From positions 372,001 to 436,000 of the forward strand of contig JAWWNJ010000083.1 of the NCBI GenBank assembly GCA_037176885.1: 64,000 bases of DNA, in the 5' to 3' direction. The notes beneath the pieces were generated by a model. That model was not told the origin of the DNA. It ran no database searches and saw nothing but the letters and a program-made list of their open reading frames with translations. This document shows positions 44,583 through 56,168 of the stretch, piece by piece (positions within the stretch are counted from its first letter, which is position 1; every line of letters begins with the position of its first letter). The translations under genes were made by a program, and so were the position numbers. This DNA is from Favolaschia claudopus. Its lineage: Eukaryota; Basidiomycota; Agaricomycetes; Agaricales; Mycenaceae.

Positions 44583-45001
44583 GTGCATCCCGTCGTATAC
44601 CCCTTCGAATTCTTGGTTTTACTGTAGATAGACTAGTATACCCGCCCACCGTGACTGTTCCCTTCTTGCCTCACGCGACTTAAATCACCCAGAATTGAAG
44701 ATTTTTTGAACCTACGCTTACTAGTGCTCATCCTCTATGTATCGCCTCGTCCAACTCGGGCGGCCGTAGTATTTACTATTCGATCAGAAAGAGTCGCTCG
44801 GCTAGATAAATCCCTGTACCATCTTATACCATCCCTTCTGATCCACAAGCTAATAAATATGTAGTGCTGGCAACTTCCTGGCAGTGAATATAAAAGGTCA
44901 GGAGATCAGTTACAAGCGGCGCTAGTGAGTAGTTCGCTGTGCGCGCTCTGCGCGACTCGGAACGATTGGGGAAGCGACGCGTCGTAATCACATGTGCGTC
45001 C

Positions 45002-45036
45002 GTGACGTAACAAGCGCTTGGACCGTGACGTGACGC
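45002..45036. promoter_or_regulatory. Pair of CRE/bZIP-like sites
   Basis: TGACGTAA at 45003 and TGACGTGACG at 45026 lie within 35 bp. bZIP factors of the ATF/CREB type bind such sites. No clear target gene is adjacent, so the role is uncertain. Confidence 0.25.
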
Positions 45037-46667
45037 CCTGAAGCGCCTACAACGGCGTCTAGAGCTCCTCTTGATCTGTCCTTTACCTCCATGTCTCGTT
45101 GGACGCATTCTGAACTTCCCCCCTCTCCTCTGGATAGATCGCACCATGGCAATTTCTCAGAACAATTGAGTTAGCTGCTAGCAATGGCTCCTTTTTGGTC
45201 CGTTAGCGTCGGTCAGATCTTCCAAGAGAGTTATGAGTGACATTAACAACTGAATGTTGTGGCCTTTTCTCTTCAGAAGACTGGGAGACCAATGAGTCTC
45301 ACAATCGTTGAGACGGGGATCATAAATTTCGACTGGACTGCCCTTGATTTTTTTATTCTCGACTTTGACTTCGGTCCGAAGAATAGGAATCGATCAACAT
45401 ATGTGGATTTTTGCAGAGAGAGCACCAATGTCGCACAAGGTCTTGCCATAATCCCCTCAAACCTCGCAGCTCTCTTTCCGCTATACAAGGAATGTCAGAA
45501 TTGAACGCCGTCGAGGTGGGCAAGAATATACACACATTCCAGGAAGTCCCCCATTTTCCCCGCACCCGGCTATTATCTCACTGGACGGAGTCTTCCCCGG
45601 GTGAACCATGGACTCAGGGCTAAATGGCGTGCCTTCATGGGAATTCACTGGCGACAAGGGGAGTTCCATCGAATATTGCCTCACCGAAAGAAATTCATAG
45701 GAGGATACATACTTGCCCAATGGCGCTCAAATTTCTCTTCTCCGCGATTTTCTACCCATCTCAAGGTTCTGAAAAACATATCTGGACTGCAGACTAGCTC
45801 CACCACTCTGTTCACGCATGTCCTTCGTCGGACGTTATGTCGTCGCTATCTTTACTTTCAAGTTCTCTCGTCCTTCGGATTGGCCGAGTGCACTGGGTTT
45901 CCCCACCGGCCTCCGGTCTTCTGAGTCAGTCTCTACTATCTATACCGAGATGGCACCCCGAACCTTTGCTGAATATTCTGGAATTTTAGGCCTGCAGCGC
46001 CCAGGCTTCTCTACATTCAATAAGCATGCGATAAACTGCAGGGAGGAGCTCGAGGCACGTCTTGAATGACCTCGCGCTCATCGCATGCTCAGTTCGGCCT
46101 GCTTTCTTGCTTTTTGCATACGTGTGGCTGGTCATTGCCAGGCCAGTCAAGTCAAAGCGGCAAAAAGCGGCCACATTTGCATATTCAAACTCTAATCTTG
46201 CGTACCTTACCTGCCCTACGCTAGACTCATTCGGGCGGAACCACTCGTCGATGAGTGACCCGTGATAGCGCTGGGCTCTTCGAGAGTGTCCTGGTGCCCC
46301 TTCGTTCCGGATACACCGAATCGTCGCTGGTCCTCCGAGGTCTCCGCATCTGGACGATAAAAACCAAAGTACGCAGAAATCCTCATATTTCCGGGACACC
46401 TTCTGCGACGTTGTAGTGACGTTGTGCGACTCTATCTTGCTCTGGGGAGCGTGTTTCCCCGCGCCAAATTCAAGCTACGCGAAGCGAAATGATCATCTCG
46501 GTCTGGGGAGATTGAGAGGATAACCCCATTAGGACGAAATTTACACGTGTCAAAAACGCCGATTAAAAACTTCCACCCAGCTCTTCCCGTCGCCGCCTCG
46601 TGTCCTCCCCAGTCATCAGCCGTCGCTCGACGTTGTCGCTGCGCTTCGCTTTTGACTTCGTACCACC

Positions 46668-49600
46668 ATGTCGCCGCCTCCACCTCCGCCCCCGCCTCCC
46701 CCGCCACCAATGTGCTTCCCTTTCAGTTCAAACAAACCACGAAGACGCATATCCCTGACCGAGTCCGACATGTCGAGACCGTCTTACGATTCGCGGTTGA
46801 GGGGCGGTTCGATTGATTCCCGCCGGCCCGAAAAGTTGGTGCGCTATGCGTCCAACTCGTCTTCCTCGACATTGGCTTCCTTCCCCGACAATCTTACCTT
46901 CAAGACGGATACGGAAGACTACGGGGAAGACGTGCGGAATGCTCAAACGCCGGAATGGGAGATGGGCAAAAAGGGTCCAAGGCTGGTCCGGACGAACACG
47001 ATGACCGGGACGAAGCAGCCTGCCCCGCCCGCTCCTGCCAAGGGTGGTTGGGGTTATGGTTGGGGGTTGGGGAAGAGGAAGGAGGTTGAGGAAGCTGATC
47101 TCAGTCGGGGGATGTCGCAGAAGGAGTTGCCAGAGAAGCCCATCTCCGAGAAACTGCCATCGAACGGTGGATCGCGTGGTGGGTTCCCTTTGTACGACGC
47201 ACCTGTCCCGCCCATTCGCACCAATACCCAATCGACAAATGCTAGTCGAGCGACTCGCGAGACTCAGGCCTCACGGGAAACAAGGGAAACGACGGAGAGG
47301 AGGGACTCTAGGCGGTCAAAGGAGTCGAAGGAGTCGCGAGGTACCCAACAAACCAAGATCAGTAACGATTCGAAAGGATCGTCGCAGACTCGAACTAGCC
47401 GAGGCAGCACCGGCCGCCAGGCGACTGCTGGAACCACCACTCGGAATCAGACTCCTTTGGTTCGGAACGACTCGAACAGCACTCTCGTCGGATCGGCGTA
47501 CGAACGCAAAATCAACGATGTCGAACCCAGTGTTGAGCGGCCGGACACGGGGCCAAGGCTGGACGCTCTTCGGGAGTTGATGATGAAGGATACTTTGGAC
47601 TACTAGTGCGTCTTTTCTGGAGTCTTTTTTTTTTCAGTTTGGGAGTTGACCAATCACACAGTGTCGTTCCCAGCGAGGATGCACATCAATCGGAATACGT
47701 TGCACCGTCCGACCGGCGGCGGGAATACATCTCCGGGTCAGTCGCGCGCTACATCCCACTCTGAACTCTCTGACGATTTCTTCTAGATTTACCGGAACAG
47801 CAGGCGTCGCCGTAATCTCCATCAATTCAGCATATCTCATCACAGACTCGCGCTACTGGCTGCAAGCTCAGGAGCAACTGGATCCGAACTGGACGCTCGT
47901 AGAGGCGGGAGGGATTGGTGGACCGAAAGACTGGATCGAATGGCTTGTAGTGCGTGTCTATTCATATTCGATATCTTCACTCTGATTGACCATCATTTTA
48001 GTCGAGAGCCAAAAATTGCAGAATCGGCATCGATGCTCGGATGATATCTCACGAAAAGGCGACCTTGCTCACCAACAAACTTACGCCGCTCGATTCCAAG
48101 ATGATCTATCCTCCTCAGAACCTGGTGGATCTCGCGTGGAAAGACAAGGTGTCCAAGTCGAAAGAACCTCTCTTCCGGCAACCGATTGAATTTACTGGTA
48201 CGGGCTTACTATTTCACGCCGAATACAGCTAATGCGCAAATAGGCCAAGAAGCGTCTTCGAAACTTCGAAGGCTGCGGCAATGGATCAGCAAGCAACCGC
48301 CGTCTGTTCCCGCGTACTCGAAAACTCCGCCCACAGAAGCTCAAATGCACGTCGCGACTCTCATTACGGACCTGGCCTCGATCGGTGCGTAGTTATACTT
48401 GGTCCGGCTAATGCTTCATTCTCTGATCTTGTAATTTCCTCAGCGTACATTTTAAATCTTCGCGGCACCGATATCCCATACAACCCTCTGTTCCAGGCCT
48501 ACCTTCTCGTATCCCTGGACTCTGCGGTGTTATTTGTTGATGCTGCCAAATGCCCGGATGACATTATGGGGTACCTCCATTCCCTCAACATCGAACGGAG
48601 GGAATACTCCGATCTGTGGCAGTACCTGCGGCGAAGAGAATGGGGTGTGGGGAAGGTAATTGTTTCCCCCTTGTGGTTGTGTCTTCGCGTATAGCTGAAC
48701 GTTTCCCTCCAGATCCTCATCACTCCACAAACCTCATTTGCCATCTCACTTATGCTCACGCATTTCCGGTACACCGTCGCCCCACCCATCGTCGAGGAGA
48801 TGATGGCGTTCAAGAATGCAACGGAATTGGAAGGGTTGCGACGAGCTTACCTAAGGGATGGTGTTTCCTACGTATGTATTGCTTTTTGACGAATCTCCAC
48901 ACTTGCTGATTGCTACGATAGGTTCGCTTCCTCGCATGGCTCGACGCGAAGCTCAATGAGGGCTACGACATTACGGAGTATGAAGCCGCCCAGCGGCTCA
49001 CAGAATTCCGTCGCAAGAACAAACACTTCATGGGTCTCGCGTATGAAAACATCTCCGCCAGTGGCCCCAACGCTGCGCTTCCTCATTATTCCCCGCGGAG
49101 ATCCACTGCGCGGATGATAGATCGTGACACGCCGTACATCAAGTACGCCTACTCCCTCCACAACTCTCTCTTACTATCTTTCTAACCCATTCCTGTAGCG
49201 ACTCCGGAGGGCAGTACCGAGACGGCACCTGTGACACCACCCGGACAGTGCATTTCGGTCGACCAACGCCCGAACAGTGTGATGCCTTCACCCGTGTCTT
49301 GCAGGGCCATGTACGTTTATTTTATCTTCGCGAGCTTTTCATTTTGTGCTTATAGCTTCATTTTAGATTGCGATCGACAGTGCTGTGTTCCCTGAAGGAA
49401 CCTCCGGTCACCAACTTGATGTCCTGGCACGGAAGGCGCTCTGGCGAGACGGCCTTAACTATGGGGTATGTTTTCGCCGTGTCACTTTCCGCTAGCAAGA
49501 GTCTAAACCTTGTTCTAATATAGCACGGAACCGGGCATGGCTTCGGGTCCTTCTTGACTGTGCACGAAGGCTCTTATGGCTTCTCAAGTTCCGTGCCTCT

Positions 49601-50129
49601 AATGCCCGGGCATGTTGTCACCAACGAGCCAGGCTTCTGTGCGTCTCTAGCCTCTATCACCTTGTACCGTTCCGCCACTTACCTGCATCGGTCTCGCAGA
49701 CAATCCCGGTCGGTGGGGAATGCGCATTGAGTCGGCGCTGGCTGTTGTCAGCGTGAAGGTCTGTATGAACCCGTGCGTTTATTTACTTGTGACTGACATT
49801 CATTTGCTGTCTGGTTAGACTCGAAACGAGTTCAATGGGCCGATTTGGCTCGGTTTCGAACGCCTCACATGTGTGCCGATCCAAACACGCATGGTTAAGG
49901 AGTCCATGCTCACTAAGGAAGAGAAACAGTGGCTCAAGGTTTGTGGTGTGTTCGTTGGAGGCGTGAGGTCCTGACAGTGCTGCTCTAGGACCACAACCAG
50001 CGCTGCTTCCAGCTGCTGACCCCCCTCATCAAGGATGACAAGCGGGCTATGAAGTGGCTCAAGCGCGAGGCGGACCGTGGTATTGGGCTTGCGACCGGCC
50101 CTGGTGGGATGTCCATTGATTGGGACTAA
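46668..50129 (+). CDS. Xaa-Pro aminopeptidase P with long disordered N-terminal extension
   Basis: Multi-exon gene, ATG at 46668 in good context (accaccATG), stop TAA at 50129. Residues 1-290 are low complexity: a Pro run, [13 protein letters not shown], then Ser/Arg/Thr/Glu-rich segments. At [16 protein letters not shown] the aminopeptidase P fold begins: [20 protein letters not shown] and [13 protein letters not shown] (creatinase domains), then the pita-bread catalytic domain with [44 protein letters not shown] and MRIESALAV. These supply the Asp, Asp, His, Glu and Glu ligands for two Mn ions. It removes N-terminal residues preceding proline. Catalytic region is complete. A second in-frame Met (46707, MCFPF) could be an alternative start giving a Cys near the N-terminus, a possible palmitoylation site. 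Confidence 0.92.
46671..46706 (+). repeat. CCx repeat coding N-terminal poly-proline
   Basis: A run of CCN codons gives Ser followed by twelve Pro right after the start codon of the aminopeptidase P gene. Confidence 0.8.
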
Positions 50130-50719
50130 ATCGCCGTCGCCCTCGTTGCCGTATGCTTTGATTTGTGCTTTCGTTTTCCCTCGCCCCCTACTCTATGTTT
50201 TAGACACTCGCATTCTCCGTCGTAAGCACGGAAAGGCGAAACGAGACGTCGTTAGGACGCTCGATTAGTATGTACTGAAGATTGATATGACTCCTGGATG
50301 CATCTTTTGTTCTACCCTTTTATTATTCCTTTCATTCTTGTGAATACGCTTCTTTCTCTGTAGGTAGTTATTTTGTACTAGGCAACCAATGGATTATCGA
50401 TTTTCCTGGAGAACTAGCGCGAAGTGGTTTGGGGTGGGGTGCGCTGGGCGAAAGGCACTGTCAGAGATATACGAACAAAACAATCAACAAAAGAGTATCA
50501 AGTTCAGGCTCTACCCTTTAGTTGAAGCTGCGTCCACTGCGCTCATCGTTGCTCACGCAAAATGGCTGTCCCGCCACATATCATATTCGGGGATATGAGT
50601 TATCATATCTTGGCAAGCGAATCATCGCTTGAGGCACAATCAGATAAGATCAACGACGATAGATTTTCCAGTGCGGCAGTCGGACGACGACCCCACTCTC
50701 CCTCTTGCCACAACGATAC
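50130..50719. other. Intergenic region
   Basis: About 590 bp between two genes on the same strand; no gene seen. Confidence 0.55.
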
Positions 50720-52148
50720 ATGGCCGTTCTGAAAAATATTATCGTCGTAGGAGGGAGCTACTGCGGTTTGTTCTGTCCAAAAACCGATATTTCTCGTTTA
50801 CTCAAAAGGCCCGGCTCTGTGCAGCAACATATGTCATTGACGACCTCGCACCGCGAGTACACAAGACGCACCATGTTATTATGATAGAGAAGAACTCGCA
50901 TATGCAGGTAAGATGTCCCCAAGTTCTCCCCCGGAGTATCCGACAGCTGACGTTCGATAAATGGCAGCACATCTTCGCTTTCCCGCGAATCAGCACCGTG
51001 CCGGGATTCGAGCACAAGGCATTCATACCGTTTACCAACGCGTACCATGAGACGCCGCCGCATTCGACGTCGATCGTGCAGGGGGTCGTGACGAGTGTGC
51101 TGCCCGACAAGGTCGTTCTTGCGAGTGGAGAAGAGATTCCGTATGAATACTTGGTTATGGCGACGGGGACTGGACGGCCACCGCTACAGCTGACGACCAA
51201 GGCGCAGAGCGTGCATGGCTTCAATTTATTGCAAAGCAGAGCGAAACAGGCGAAAGATATTGTTGTTGTTGGGGGCGGCGCTTTCGGAATCCGTCAGTGG
51301 TGTCTGAATAAAAGTATACGCAGGAACTCACGCAGTAGGGCCAGAACTGGCATTCGACGCGAAGCAGTTTTATCCGTCGAAGAACGTGACGATCGTGCAC
51401 TCCAAGACGGAGCTGCTGAATCGCTTCCACCCGAAGCTGCATGCGATTGTTCAAGAACGCGGGGCGGCTATAGGCATCAACTTCGCTCTCGGGCAGCGCG
51501 CCAAGATACCACCAAACGGGTTCCCGATTTCTGGGCCGTCGTACTTCGTCGAGCTCGCAGACGGGCGACGAATACCAGCGGACTTGGCTGTAGGTACACT
51601 TGCATGGAAAGCAAGCTTCCAACTGACCCGCGCTAGATCTGTTGCATGGGGGCCGTCCCACTGAGCGGGCCTCTTCTATCCTTGTCGCCTACGTCCGTGG
51701 AACCCCGCTCGGGGGAAATTCGAGTGCAGCCAACGCTCCAAATCGCAGACCCTGAGTTTCCCCGTGTATTCGCTGTTGGAGACGTCGCAGCGACGGGAGG
51801 GAACAAGGCTGCGGCACCGGGATTCGCACAGGCTGCCGTCGCGGTGCAGAATATGGTGAATATGATTGAGGGACGGAAGGAGCGGGTGGAGTATACCCCC
51901 GATGTGCCGGGGATACATCTTGCTATTGGACTGGTGCGTGTTTGTGCGGTTGTGAGACTGGGCAGCTGACGTGCATCCAGCACTCGTATGTGACGTTCTA
52001 CAACCCAAAAGCCCCGGGACAAGCGCCGAGCTTCCAGTTTGTTGAGTTGGGTGATGGGGATTCGGAGGAGGTTCGACAGTGGTACGAGTGTCGGTGTCAT
52101 ATGGTATGGGAGCGGAGGGCACCGGGAGTTACAGACTATTATCTTTGA
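50720..52148 (+). CDS. FSP1/AIF-like FAD-dependent NAD(P)H oxidoreductase
   Basis: Spliced gene starting at ATG 50720 (MAVLKNIIVVGGSYC). After a first intron ending at TGTGCAG it reads ATYVIDDLAPRVHKTHHVIM and IEKNSH, then QHIFAFPRISTVPGFEHKAF, EYLVMATGTG, the second Rossmann motif DIVVVGGGAFGI, KNVTIVHSKTELLNRFHPKL and FPRVFAVGDVAATGG, which positions FAD. The layout is that of the AIF-M2/FSP1 group of single-subunit NADH:quinone-type reductases. The first dinucleotide motif ends Gly-Gly-Ser-Tyr-Cys-Ala in my model, so the last usual Gly is Ala; a different splice choice could change this. Ends ERRAPGVTDYYL at 52148. Substrate and location not known. Confidence 0.83.
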
Positions 52149-52649
52149 CGGGCCTACAGAGTGAAACCGATTCTGTCGAGGGGACCAGTCGTGTATCGTC
52201 TCGAAAAGGTTGGACAGAGCGTCTTGTGTTACTTTAAGAAGTACTTGTAACAATCCATACTTCATACTAGATCTTGCCGCACCAGATATGTATTTCTGCA
52301 TCTTTCTGAAGGTGGCTTTGAGCTTGGAATGAAATTGAAAACCGACTTCGTCCGCAAGGTCGCGTCAAGTTTCAACTCAGAGAGACCAATTTTGATCATG
52401 CCAGTGAAGCATTGAAGAAAGGACGTTATCAAGGTTTTGAGTAGCCACCGTCCTCAGAGTATTCTGCCGTTTAACTGGTGAAGTATTTCCCAAGCCATAC
52501 CACAGAAAGTTACGGTCGCGTCGAAGTGCAAGCAAGTTCAAGCTCAGTTCATGGAGGTTCATGGTCACGGTGCGCCAGGCCACTGTCAAATTGAGCCAAA
52601 CAGTACGTAAACACAGAGCCCCTGTCTAACCCCTTTCCCCACCACCATC
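52149..52649. other. Intergenic region
   Basis: About 500 bp, no gene recognised. Promoter of the first orphan-family gene, ending in a C-rich stretch before ATG. Confidence 0.55.
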
Positions 52650-53559
52650 ATGCCTGCCACCTTTGATTTGAAGCAAGTGGGCAAGCTGTTCAACGATACT
52701 ATTGCAGCAATCAGAGATGATACGCCCGACCTTGACGCTTTGGAGCCACAAGCAATTGAGTGGTTGAAAGCGGCGCGGTACCAGCTCATGCGTGATATCG
52801 AGCAACAGTATGTCCAGAGCTCTCACACAATTTGGTGAGATACTTATCATCGAACCCAGGTACTACTCGCTGGAAAGGACGCGTGATACGCCGACGTCGC
52901 AACCAGCCTGGGCGGTGGATCCTACCCAAAAGCTCTATCTTGATACCAAAGCCCTCCCTCCTGTGTTGTCGCCGTTTCGCACCACCATTACTCACAATCT
53001 CACTGGTTTGCTTACCGCTTGCGGTTTTCAGGCAACCGGTTTTGGTTTTTATGGATCGCCGTATATAAGCATCCAGATCTCTTTTCCCGCGCAGCTAGCC
53101 GCGACCGGAGCGCAGCCCCAAGCCCAGCGTACTCTCCACATCGATGATGAATTCTCGTGCGCTGGCGGCAAAGGCGGCAAACGCAAACGGATTGGCAGCG
53201 GGCCTTTCACTGCGGGCAACTTTGCTCGTCTCATGATTGAAAACAATGATGCTGCTGCCAGTGGCAACTCGGAAAAGAGTGATTCTGGCAGCAGCGCAAA
53301 ACGTCGCCGAGGGTCCCGGGTTGTGAAAATTGAAGAAGACGATGAAGGAGATAGAGATGATGATGACAGCCGAAGTAAAGGGTCGCGTCGTCGTGGTTCT
53401 CGGTTGGTCAAGCAAGAGGAGGAAAGCGACAACGAAGAAACTAATGGCCGGCGACTTCGCTCGACGACGCGTGCAAGCTCGACCGCGACTCTCAAGTCCG
53501 CATCTGAGCCGCGAAATACTCGCCGCAGTACGAGAGTCAAAAAACAGGAGGAAGAGTAA
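52650..53559 (+). CDS. Orphan tandem-family protein, copy 1 (basic, psi-K-x-E motifs)
   Basis: Exons 52650-52807 and 52860-53559, 285 residues. I do not recognise the family. The N-terminal half looks globular (MPATFDLKQVGKLFNDTIAA; YYSLERTRDTPTSQPAW; GLLTACGFQATGFGFYG; RTLHIDDEFS). The C-terminal half is disordered and alternates basic and acidic stretches: SAKRRRGSRVVKIEEDDEGD and SRRRGSRLVKQEEESDNEE form an internal repeat. VKIE and VKQE fit the psi-K-x-E sumoylation consensus, and the KRRR and RRRGSR clusters look like nuclear localisation signals. It is followed by a close paralogue and a decayed third copy. Nuclear, possibly chromatin- or RNA-linked: inference only. Confidence 0.8.
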
Positions 53560-53783
53560 TCTTATTTCGTTGGTTCCACGCAGCCTTGGAGGTGACTATG
53601 ACATCTGAATGCAAACTCTGCCCCTGTTGCGGGTGGGTGTGCACCGACTCGCGAACCTAGCCAAGACGCCGGCAGTGCACGTAGGTCGTAGCATACATAC
53701 GAGAATGCAGGCAGGGCCGAGTTGGTAGCATCAAATTTTGATTCAATTTGATCGAAAGCCCCTATCCACTTTCTCTTACCACC

Positions 53784-54691
53784 ATGCCAGCAGCCTTCGA
53801 CCTGAAGCAAGTGGGCCAACTGTTCAACGATACCATTGACGCTATCAGGGACGACGCCGACGTGGACGCCCTCGAACCAGACGCAGTTGAATGGCTTAAA
53901 GGAGCACGCTACAGGCTCATGCGCGAAATCGAGCAAGCGTAGGTCCAAATCGCCAGAACAGTGAAAAAAAAGTCATTGAGCACAGGTACTACTCGCTCGC
54001 ACGCGCGCGCGATACACCCATGTCACAACCAGCCTGGGCTCTGGACCCCACCGAGTTTCTACATCTTTCGACTACACCCGTTCCGGGCCCATTGAAGCCG
54101 TACATTCCCGCCATGCTCGACAACCTCCGGGAACTGCTTACTGCTTGTGGCTTCCACGCGCGAGTTGATACATTGGTGTGGTGGATAACCGTTAACATCT
54201 CTTTTCCTGCGAAAGTCACAGTGGGCGCTGCCGGTGCGAGCCACCCGAAAAAGCGCACTCTCCACATCGACGATGAATTTTCCATGGCTGGTGGAAACCG
54301 CAGGCAGATATCGACTGCCGGCAGTGGTCTGTTCACGGGGGGAAACTTTGCTCGTCTCGTTGAAAGCCGTCGTGATACTGGGGACGGTGCGGGCAGCAGC
54401 AGGAAACGACGTCGAGAATCCCGGGTCGTGAAGAGCGAAGTTGAAGAAGATGTCAATGATGATGATGATGAAGGAAACAGAAAGGAAACTGGAAGGATAG
54501 ATGTCGGTCTGAGTAAACGACCCGGGCGTCGTCGCGGGTCTGGGGCCATCAAACAGGAAGACAGTGAAGAGAATGGCCGCCGGCTTCGCTCAGCGACGCG
54601 GGCGAGCTCCTCTGCGACGCTGAGGTCCGCATCTGAGCCTCAGACAACCCGTCGGAGCACGAGGAAGCGGGCCAAAAACGATGAGGTGTAG
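53784..54691 (+). CDS. Orphan tandem-family protein, copy 2
   Basis: Exons 53784-53938 and 53986-54691, 286 residues, same intron position and phase as copy 1. MPAAFDLKQVGQLFNDTIDA, YYSLARARDTPMSQPAWALD, ELLTACGFHARVDTLVWWIT, KKRTLHIDDEFSMAGG and FARLVESRRD align along the whole globular part. The tail keeps KRRRESRVVKSEVEED and RRRGSGAIKQEDSEENGRRL, so both psi-K-x-E sites are kept (VKSE, IKQE) although spacing differs. Ends RRSTRKRAKNDEV. Intact. Function unknown. Confidence 0.8.
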
Positions 54692-54714
54692 ATTTATCTC
54701 GTCTACTACATAAC

Positions 54715-55535
54715 TTGCACATTGTACCTTTGCCCAACTTGACTTGGGGGCGAGTGGGCAAACTATCCAACGAGCAAAATGCTGCCGTTAGAGGTGATAT
54801 GTCGACCTCGATGGCTGGGATGAAAGTCAAACGATACAAACTCCTGCGGGACAGCGAAGAAGCGTATGCTAAAGATCCTGGAAAGATTGTAAATGCATCT
54901 TCAAGGGGCCACAGGGTACTACTCACTCGAACGGACTCGCAACACCCCACGCCGTTATCACGATCGAGGTGGTCTACCGAGCCCCCACCGAAAACCAAGA
55001 GTCCCAGCCATTTCGTTCCACGATTGCACAAAGTATCGACGCACTGCTGAATGTACGCAGCTTCCAGGTGGACATGCACAACAGGGAGGACTGCAGTGCA
55101 CGTGTTTCTATATGTCGTGTCCTGCGCATATGCCGGGACGTGCGGCTGCGGCTGCGGCACAGCTGCAGGCCTCGAGAACGAAACTCTGGCAGGCTTGGCT
55201 GAAAGTCAAAGTAATTGTTGGTGGACCAACCATTGATCGCGAAAAAAATTGCTCGCCTGCTCACCCAGGACGCAGAAGGCAGGGCCACCAGCGACGGTAT
55301 AAAAGAAGCCGAGGATTCCATGTTATGAAGACCGAAGACGATGACGCGGGGGATGGAGTCCGGAGAGCAAGACACCGGTCCAAGAAAATCGAAATATTTT
55401 TTGTCGTGGATCTCGGGTTTACCAAGAAGAGAAGCCAGGAGAGAACCAGGGCCGGCGGCTCTGCAAAACGACTAGAGCAAGTTCCAGCGCGGTTCTGAGG
55501 TTTTCATCTGGGTCGCGTCGGAGTACGGGAGTGTG
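54715..55535 (+). pseudogene. Orphan tandem-family copy 3, decayed
   Basis: Homology to copies 1 and 2 is spread over several frames. GRVGKLSNEQNAAVRGDM and YKLLRDSEEAYAK match exon 1; YYSLERTRNTP follows a matching acceptor at about 54915; RYKRSRGFHVMKTEDDDAGD matches the first tail motif; and NQGRRLCKTTRASSSAVLRF with SRRSTGVC matches the end. The start codon region and most of the globular middle are missing or frame-shifted. A remnant of a third tandem duplication. Confidence 0.72.
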
Positions 55536-56168
55536 TTAATAGCTTGGACATAGACTCTCATTCTTCAAACCCAATAATGTCCACATGCGCTTGTTGACAC
55601 GTAGATGAAAAACCTTCGAGACTAGGACGGATGCTTCCCTACAGTAAGCTGGCCTCATCATCTTCCTTCCAGTAGCATGCCCTCCTACCTATTGGCATAA
55701 AAATATTCCAAGGGCATGCCATAGAACTCTATCCAATTTTCGAATGGCGGACTGTCAACAAGTATTTTCACCTCTTTCTCAGTTTTGGCACAAGAGTGTC
55801 TTATAGATTGGTGATTCTGCTCCCCGATGGAACAGTGGTGAACAGTAAATTGCAAGGACTCTTGTGTCGAAACAAGAAAGAGGTGAAACGACTTGTTGTT
55901 ATTGAAGTCGCAGCGCATTCGTAATCACAGCCTGGTCTTCATCCCTGATTCTGCTGCACACTCGCAGAGCTTGCCCAGTATTTAGGACTCCCGCATTATC
56001 GCTTGAGCGTAAGGTAGCAGGTCAAGTTGTACATTAAGTATCCGCTTCCGAACAATTTCATCAAATGATTGTTCGCACGCCAGAAAAAGTCTGCTTTCCA
56101 CCACCTCTGCTCAGGGTGCTTCGGTTCCGTGTTAACCATTCCCCTCGCTTTAACGGCCCAAGATCAAG
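55536..56168. other. Intergenic region
   Basis: About 630 bp, no gene recognised; NOG1 promoter at the right end. Confidence 0.55.

Larger units (their letters stand above)
44500..46667. other. Large intergenic region
   Basis: About 2.2 kb. Open frames up to 137 codons on either strand show no domain or splice logic. It contains an AT dinucleotide run (44569-44582) and two CRE-like sites near 45003-45035. Confidence 0.5.

Noticed and set aside
45259..46399. Open frames of 80-137 codons in the region after the G-alpha gene
   Set aside because: No similarity to any family I know and frames overlap on both strands; too weak to call genes.
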